Assembly: GCA_030669485.1 (NCBI GenBank)
Contig: DAOVDL010000018.1
Coordinates: forward strand, 1-8,826
Reading direction: 5' to 3'
Length of the DNA: 8,826 nt
Source: Candidatus Bathyarchaeota archaeon
GTDB taxonomy: Archaea; Thermoproteota; Bathyarchaeia; Hecatellales; Hecatellaceae
Part shown: positions 6,583 through 8,826 of the stretch, piece after piece
How positions within the stretch are numbered: position 1 is the first letter of the stretch
How the letters are laid out: each line of letters begins with the position of its first letter
Program-made: the position numbers and the translations under genes
Notes under the pieces: model-generated
Database searches by the model: none
Told to the model about the DNA's origin: nothing
What the model saw: only the letters and a program-made list of their open reading frames with translations

Positions 6583-6675
6583 ATCGTTCAGCCCCCTTCT
6601 ACTTGGAAGAAGACCTAAGACTTCCCCAAGAGTAGGAAGATGGATCATTGGATAACCCGTAAGAATGCTCCCTCA

Positions 6676-6685
6676 TTTATAAAAA
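6676..6685 (-). promoter_or_regulatory. TATA box of the LX-pfdA-ftsY-argF-dtdA operon
   Basis: The minus strand reads TTTTTATAAA, a strong archaeal TATA element. Transcription is predicted to start near 6655, giving a leader of about 70 nt before the LX ATG at 6582. That is long for this window, where other leaders are 7-17 nt. The leader can fold an imperfect hairpin from its CTTGG...CCAAG segments. Confidence 0.6.
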
Positions 6686-6689
6686 TTTG

Positions 6690-6701
6690 CAGTCCTGACT
6701 G
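6690..6701. promoter_or_regulatory. Short dyad next to the LX operon TATA box, candidate operator
   Basis: CAGTCCTGACTG is a perfect 5-bp inverted repeat with a 2-bp centre, lying 4 bp upstream (minus strand) of the operon TATA box and touching the TFB-recognition position. A regulator bound there could block or recruit TFB. It could also be chance, as 5-bp arms are short. Confidence 0.3.
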
Positions 6702-6715
6702 ACAGATGTCTCTCC

Positions 6716-6744
6716 CTCTATGGCTCTGTAAACCCTGCCTAGAG
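6716..6744. repeat. Imperfect inverted repeat between divergent genes
   Basis: CTCTA-T-GGC pairs with GCC-TAGAG around a 12-nt loop (8 bp with one bulged T). It lies between the promoter of the LX operon and that of the hypothetical gene at 6807. It is too far upstream to be in either predicted message, so any role would be at DNA level or in an unmapped RNA. Confidence 0.25.
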
Positions 6745-6761
6745 TGGTGTAGTGCCTTAGC

Positions 6762-6769
6762 CTTTAAAT
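6762..6769 (+). promoter_or_regulatory. Putative TATA box of the duplicated-domain hypothetical gene
   Basis: CTTTAAAT on the plus strand, centred about 42 bp before the TTG at 6807. This predicts a leader of about 17 nt that includes the SD-like GTAGAGG (6789-6795). Confidence 0.45.
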
Positions 6770-6806
6770 GCTGTGACCGAATATTCCTGTAGAGGCTTGG
6801 TATTCC

Positions 6807-7319
6807 TTGAAGGTTATTCCAGATGGCTACGCTTTTCAGGATTTCGAGGTTGAGAACGAGGGCTGGAGCATATATCGTGTTGAAGATGAAACTATCATTA
6901 AGCTAAGGATATTCCTGTCGACAGTCAGTAAAGCCCGCTCTGACCCTAATAACCCAGATAACATAGGGTATGAACTCAGTCTATCCCCCGTAAATACAGT
7001 TGCCATACCTGATCCGAAGAACAGGGGGAACCCTACACCTGGCTCGTTTACCCCGCGGCAGCTTCAAGAATCAATAGCGAAGGAGGATATGACGTTCACC
7101 GCTATTCAAGAGCCTTGGAACGTGTACCGCTTCAAAGACGGGACCCGGCTGAGCATAAGAATCCAAGCTGTGAAGATTTCAAAGACTGACAAGTATGACG
7201 CCAAAGGCATACCTGTCTACTTCATAAATCATCAGCCGCAGATTAAGACAACACTGCCTCCGGAACTGAAGAAGAAGCAAGTTAGAATTACAGGCCAGCC
7301 TCCAAGCTCAATAATCTAA
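6807..7319 (+). CDS. Conserved-looking hypothetical protein with two copies of one beta-rich domain
   Basis: A 170-residue protein that I cannot assign to a named function. It is built from two similar units about 84 residues apart. Unit 1 (about 13-68) and unit 2 (about 97-150) share the positions F13/F97, W20/W104, Y23/Y107, R24/R108, D27/D111, T29/T113, R34/R118, S41/S125 and K42/K126. The common pattern is W-x-[IV]-Y-R-x-x-D-x-T-x(4)-R-[IV]. Alternating hydrophobic residues suggest beta-strands. A Pro/Gly/Asn-rich linker (about 62-82) joins the units, and the C-terminus is basic then Pro/Ser-rich. There is no signal peptide or membrane segment, so it is probably cytoplasmic. I recall similar W-x-V-Y-x-x-x-D-G-T single-domain proteins in archaea, but this is memory, not a search. 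The start is TTG 6807, with AGAGG 11 nt upstream. It stands alone, convergent with the HAD gene 53 bp away. Confidence 0.75.
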   Translation: MKVIPDGYAFQDFEVENEGWSIYRVEDETIIKLRIFLSTVSKARSDPNNPDNIGYELSLSPVNTVAIPDPKNRGNPTPGSFTPRQLQESIAKEDMTFTAIQEPWNVYRFKDGTRLSIRIQAVKISKTDKYDAKGIPVYFINHQPQIKTTLPPELKKKQVRITGQPPSSII

Positions 7320-7372
7320 GAAAGGTTACCTACTTTAAGCAACGGCTCAGGGGGCTCGTCGTGGAAAGTTGT

Positions 7373-8029
7373 TCAGAGGATAAAGTTGAGGATCTGCCCT
7401 AAGCCGTCTGACTTGACTACCACATCTGCAGCCTCTATCAGTTCCTTGTCTTTGGGGTTGAAAGCTATCTTCAAGCCTGCTCCTTCAAACATGCTTAGGT
7501 CATATTTTGTGTCTCCTACGACCGCGATTTTTGAGGGCTGTATTCCAAGCTCTTGGGCCAGCTTCCTGATTATTCTGTTCTTCCTCCCAAGCTCAACTCT
7601 GTTAAACTGGTTTCCTGTAATGTAACCGTTGGAGTCTGTTTCGAGGGTGTTGGCGTAGACGTAGTCTATCCCTAACTCTTTACCCACTCTCTGAGCTAAT
7701 ATGTCCAACCCGTAGGATACAAGGGCGAGGGTTAAACCTGCTTTGCGGAGTTGGATTGTGGCTTCTCTGGCGTCCTTGGTTAAGGTGTATCTCTTTAGGG
7801 CTTCATCTATCTCCCTGATATGGGGAAGCTTACCGTCCTTCTCCCAAAGCTTTATCTCCCTTCTTACAAGTTCCTCAAAACTTAGTCTGCCTTGAGCATA
7901 TTCTTCGATGTATTCCCGTGTTTTTTCCCAATCTATTTTGAAGTGATCGTGGAGGATTCCCCAGCATTGCTCCTTTATCAGCGTCCCATCCATGTCGAAG
8001 ATGACGGCCTTATACGCCTTAGAGTTCAT
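7373..8029 (-). CDS. HAD-superfamily phosphatase, phosphoserine phosphatase-like
   Basis: A 218-residue HAD hydrolase with all four core motifs: motif I FDMDGTL with nucleophile D12 and acid/base D14; motif II S105 in LVSYG; motif III K150 in LGRKNRI; motif IV VVGDTKYDLSMF with D173 and D177 binding Mg2+. A helical cap insert (about 20-85) follows motif I, which is the subclass I layout seen in phosphoserine phosphatase (SerB), and E20 lies where SerB has a substrate-binding Glu. SerB would make serine from phosphoserine. However, motif I here has Gly where many SerB proteins have Ser, and no serA or serC is nearby, so the substrate is uncertain. The ATG at 8029 has no SD; with a TATA box at 8057-8064 the message is probably near-leaderless. 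Family call firm, substrate not. Confidence 0.88.
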   Translation of the reverse strand: MNSKAYKAVIFDMDGTLIKEQCWGILHDHFKIDWEKTREYIEEYAQGRLSFEELVRREIKLWEKDGKLPHIREIDEALKRYTLTKDAREATIQLRKAGLTLALVSYGLDILAQRVGKELGIDYVYANTLETDSNGYITGNQFNRVELGRKNRIIRKLAQELGIQPSKIAVVGDTKYDLSMFEGAGLKIAFNPKDKELIEAADVVVKSDGLGQILNFIL

Positions 8030-8056
8030 GTTAAAGGTATTATATCCCCAATCTGG

Positions 8057-8064
8057 AAAATAAA
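8057..8064 (-). promoter_or_regulatory. Putative TATA box of the HAD phosphatase gene
   Basis: The minus strand reads TTTATTTT, about 31 bp upstream of the ATG at 8029, predicting a leader of 5-8 nt. This fits the lack of an SD. A second AT-rich match (GATATAAT) is too close to the ATG. Confidence 0.4.
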
Positions 8065-8133
8065 CTTAATCGCCTAATTCAGCCTTCTCCCCTTTAACTA
8101 TTTCTGGATTCGCTGAGTAAAAAGTCGCTATCT

Positions 8134-8190
8134 TTAAATATTTCTAAATCAATTTAAATAATATAAATAACATTAAATATATTAAATAAA
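8134..8190. repeat. AT-rich intergenic stretch with four TTAAATA elements
   Basis: About 57 bp made almost wholly of A and T. TTAAATA occurs at 8134, 8154, 8173 and 8182, and TATAAATA at 8162. It lies between the divergent HAD and KaiC-like genes. Each element could act as a TATA-like site, a site for DNA bending or chromatin proteins, or an easily melted region. I see no G-rich origin-recognition motif beside it, so an origin is not claimed. Confidence 0.6.
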
Positions 8191-8219
8191 AACAGATATC
8201 TCCCCTTAGATTCTGTAAG

Positions 8220-8236
8220 TGTATAACTGTTATACA
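8220..8236. promoter_or_regulatory. Perfect 17-bp palindrome, candidate operator of the KaiC-like gene
   Basis: TGTATAACTGTTATACA is a perfect inverted repeat (8-bp arms, 1-bp centre). Its centre is about 20 bp upstream of the TATA box at 8245-8251, a position where archaeal dimeric regulators bind. Because it lies before the predicted transcription start it should act as DNA, not as an RNA hairpin. The cognate regulator is unknown. Confidence 0.55.
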
Positions 8237-8244
8237 AAAATACG

Positions 8245-8251
8245 TTTAAAA
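8245..8251 (+). promoter_or_regulatory. Putative TATA box of the KaiC-like gene
   Basis: TTTAAAA preceded by the A-rich AAAAATACG. Transcription is predicted near 8273, about 10 nt before the ATG at 8283. No SD precedes that ATG, which fits a near-leaderless message. Confidence 0.5.
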
Positions 8252-8282
8252 GTCAGCACACCTAAACCAAAACTTGAAAAGA

Positions 8283-8826
8283 ATGCTGAACCTAAAAGAG
8301 TTCAGGCAGAAATCTAGGGACCTAGAGGTGACTAAAATCTTTAAAGTAGGTCATGAGGTCTTTGATGCTATATCTGCGTTTGACAAAGGCTCCATGATCC
8401 TTGTCCTTGATGAAGGACACTACGAATCCCTCCTCTTCCTCACTCACCTCCTCTCCAAATTTGCCGGAAAGAAACATGTTTCTCTTCTCTCCCATCAACC
8501 TATTTCTCTTCTCTCCCAACAACCAGCCTTCAGTGATTTTAAAGAAGTTAACCTGGGGGCTGTGAAGGACCTCTCAGAACTCAGCATCCGCGTGGCGGAA
8601 ATAAGAAATGAGATTGATGAGGGTGTATTGATTCACCATTATCTACCGTATATCCTCATCAACCATGAGGAAAGCATGATACTGAAGTTCCTAGAACATC
8701 TGTCCTCCCAAGTTCAAGGAAGACCCCTACTGGAATTTTTAACCCTCCCCAAAGGAACTTTCCCAACTTTCGAAAAGAAGGCGCAAGCTTTACTCCAAGG
8801 CACAGTCGTTTTAAGCCATGGAATGA
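8283..8826 (+). CDS. Degenerate KaiC/RecA-fold protein lacking Walker motifs, 3' truncated by the window
   Basis: Open from ATG 8283 to the window edge without a stop (181 codons seen). The overall order of segments resembles KaiC/RAD55-type RecA-fold ATPases. GSMILVLDE (36-44) is followed by a helix and KKHVSLLS (63-70), like the GS-x-I-L-I-x-G-x-P-G-x-GKT strand-loop-helix and the next strand. VLIHHYLPYILINHEESMILKFL (115-137) is shaped like the Walker B strand and the following helix. LLEFLTLPKGTFPTFEKKAQALLQGTVVL (149-177) is like the late strand, helix and closing strand. The P-loop Gly-Lys-Thr is replaced by DEGHYE and the Walker B Asp by His, so ATP binding is unlikely. This fold assignment is inference. 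An 8-residue repeat (VSLLSHQP/ISLLSQQP) comes from a 24-bp tandem duplication. The gene has its own promoter and a palindromic candidate operator. A role as a regulatory or scaffold protein is possible but not shown. Confidence 0.7.
   Translation, partial: MLNLKEFRQKSRDLEVTKIFKVGHEVFDAISAFDKGSMILVLDEGHYESLLFLTHLLSKFAGKKHVSLLSHQPISLLSQQPAFSDFKEVNLGAVKDLSELSIRVAEIRNEIDEGVLIHHYLPYILINHEESMILKFLEHLSSQVQGRPLLEFLTLPKGTFPTFEKKAQALLQGTVVLSHGM
8479..8526 (+). repeat. 24-bp in-frame tandem duplication
   Basis: Units 8479-8502 and 8503-8526 match at 21 of 24 positions. They begin with the same 16 bases (TTTCTCTTCTCTCCCA) and differ only near the end. They encode adjacent VSLLSHQP and ISLLSQQP peptides in the KaiC-like gene. 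The pyrimidine-rich unit suggests replication slippage. Confidence 0.85.

Noticed and set aside
6583..6648. Treating the 22 codons upstream of LX as part of the protein
   Set aside because: They do not resemble the LX N-terminus, whereas ATG 6582 has a GGGGG SD at 9 nt and gives the family length; kept only as a finding about the leader.
7320..7372. Possible bidirectional terminator between the convergent hypothetical and HAD genes
   Set aside because: It has a direct GGCTC repeat but no convincing hairpin or T-run on either strand.
8090..8282. Replication origin in the AT-rich region
   Set aside because: No origin-recognition-box motif, orc1/cdc6 gene or skew evidence is visible; AT-richness alone is not enough.
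8322..8522. 66-codon minus-strand open frame with repeated LMGEKRNMFL-like peptides
   Set aside because: It is antisense to the KaiC-like gene. Its repetitive look comes from the 24-bp duplication read backwards, and the plus-strand frame is open for 181 codons with a promoter.

Overview
The window looks like an archaeal chromosome with genes close together. Nearly all recognisable products are archaeal or archaeal/eukaryotic in type: diphthamide synthase Dph2, a METTL5-like RNA methyltransferase, exosome subunit Csl4, RNA polymerase subunit L, SecE/Sec61-gamma, D-aminoacyl-tRNA deacylase DtdA, FtsY, prefoldin alpha and ribosomal protein L18Ae/LX. TATA-box promoters and operon-internal Shine-Dalgarno (SD) sites about 8 nt from their starts fit this. 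The order LX-pfdA-ftsY and the pair csl4-rpoL suggest a TACK-group archaeon. A Bathyarchaeia-like lineage is my best guess, but that placement is inference. There are no tRNA or rRNA genes, CRISPR arrays or insertion sequences that I can support.

Layout. Positions 1-2107 (+) are a tight operon: the 3' part of dph2, a METTL5-like methyltransferase, csl4 and rpoL, with gaps of 14, 4 and -4 nt using the starts chosen here. It serves translation-factor modification, rRNA methylation, RNA decay and transcription. Positions 2085-2660 (-) are an isochorismatase/nicotinamidase-family hydrolase whose 3' end overlaps rpoL tail to tail by 23 bp. Positions 2829-3008 (-) hold a 59-residue secE with its own TATA box. 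Positions 3210-6582 (-) are a five-gene operon transcribed LX, pfdA, ftsY, argF, dtdA. It joins ribosome, chaperone and SRP-receptor genes to ornithine carbamoyltransferase and D-aminoacyl-tRNA proofreading. Its promoter lies in a divergent intergenic region shared with a hypothetical protein at 6807-7319 (+) that contains two copies of one domain. A HAD phosphatase follows at 7373-8029 (-).

The right edge is the most unusual part. Between the HAD gene and the last gene lies an AT-rich stretch with four TTAAATA elements and a perfect 17-bp palindrome just upstream of a TATA box. That promoter reads into an open-ended gene (8283 to beyond the window) that looks like a KaiC/RecA-fold protein without recognisable Walker motifs and carries a 24-bp in-frame tandem duplication.

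Functional links: ftsY and secE both serve co-translational membrane targeting, and LX, pfdA, dtdA, dph2 and the METTL5-like gene all serve protein synthesis or folding. Most of the window is therefore core information processing. The less conserved genes (hydrolase, duplicated hypothetical, HAD, KaiC-like) sit at operon boundaries.
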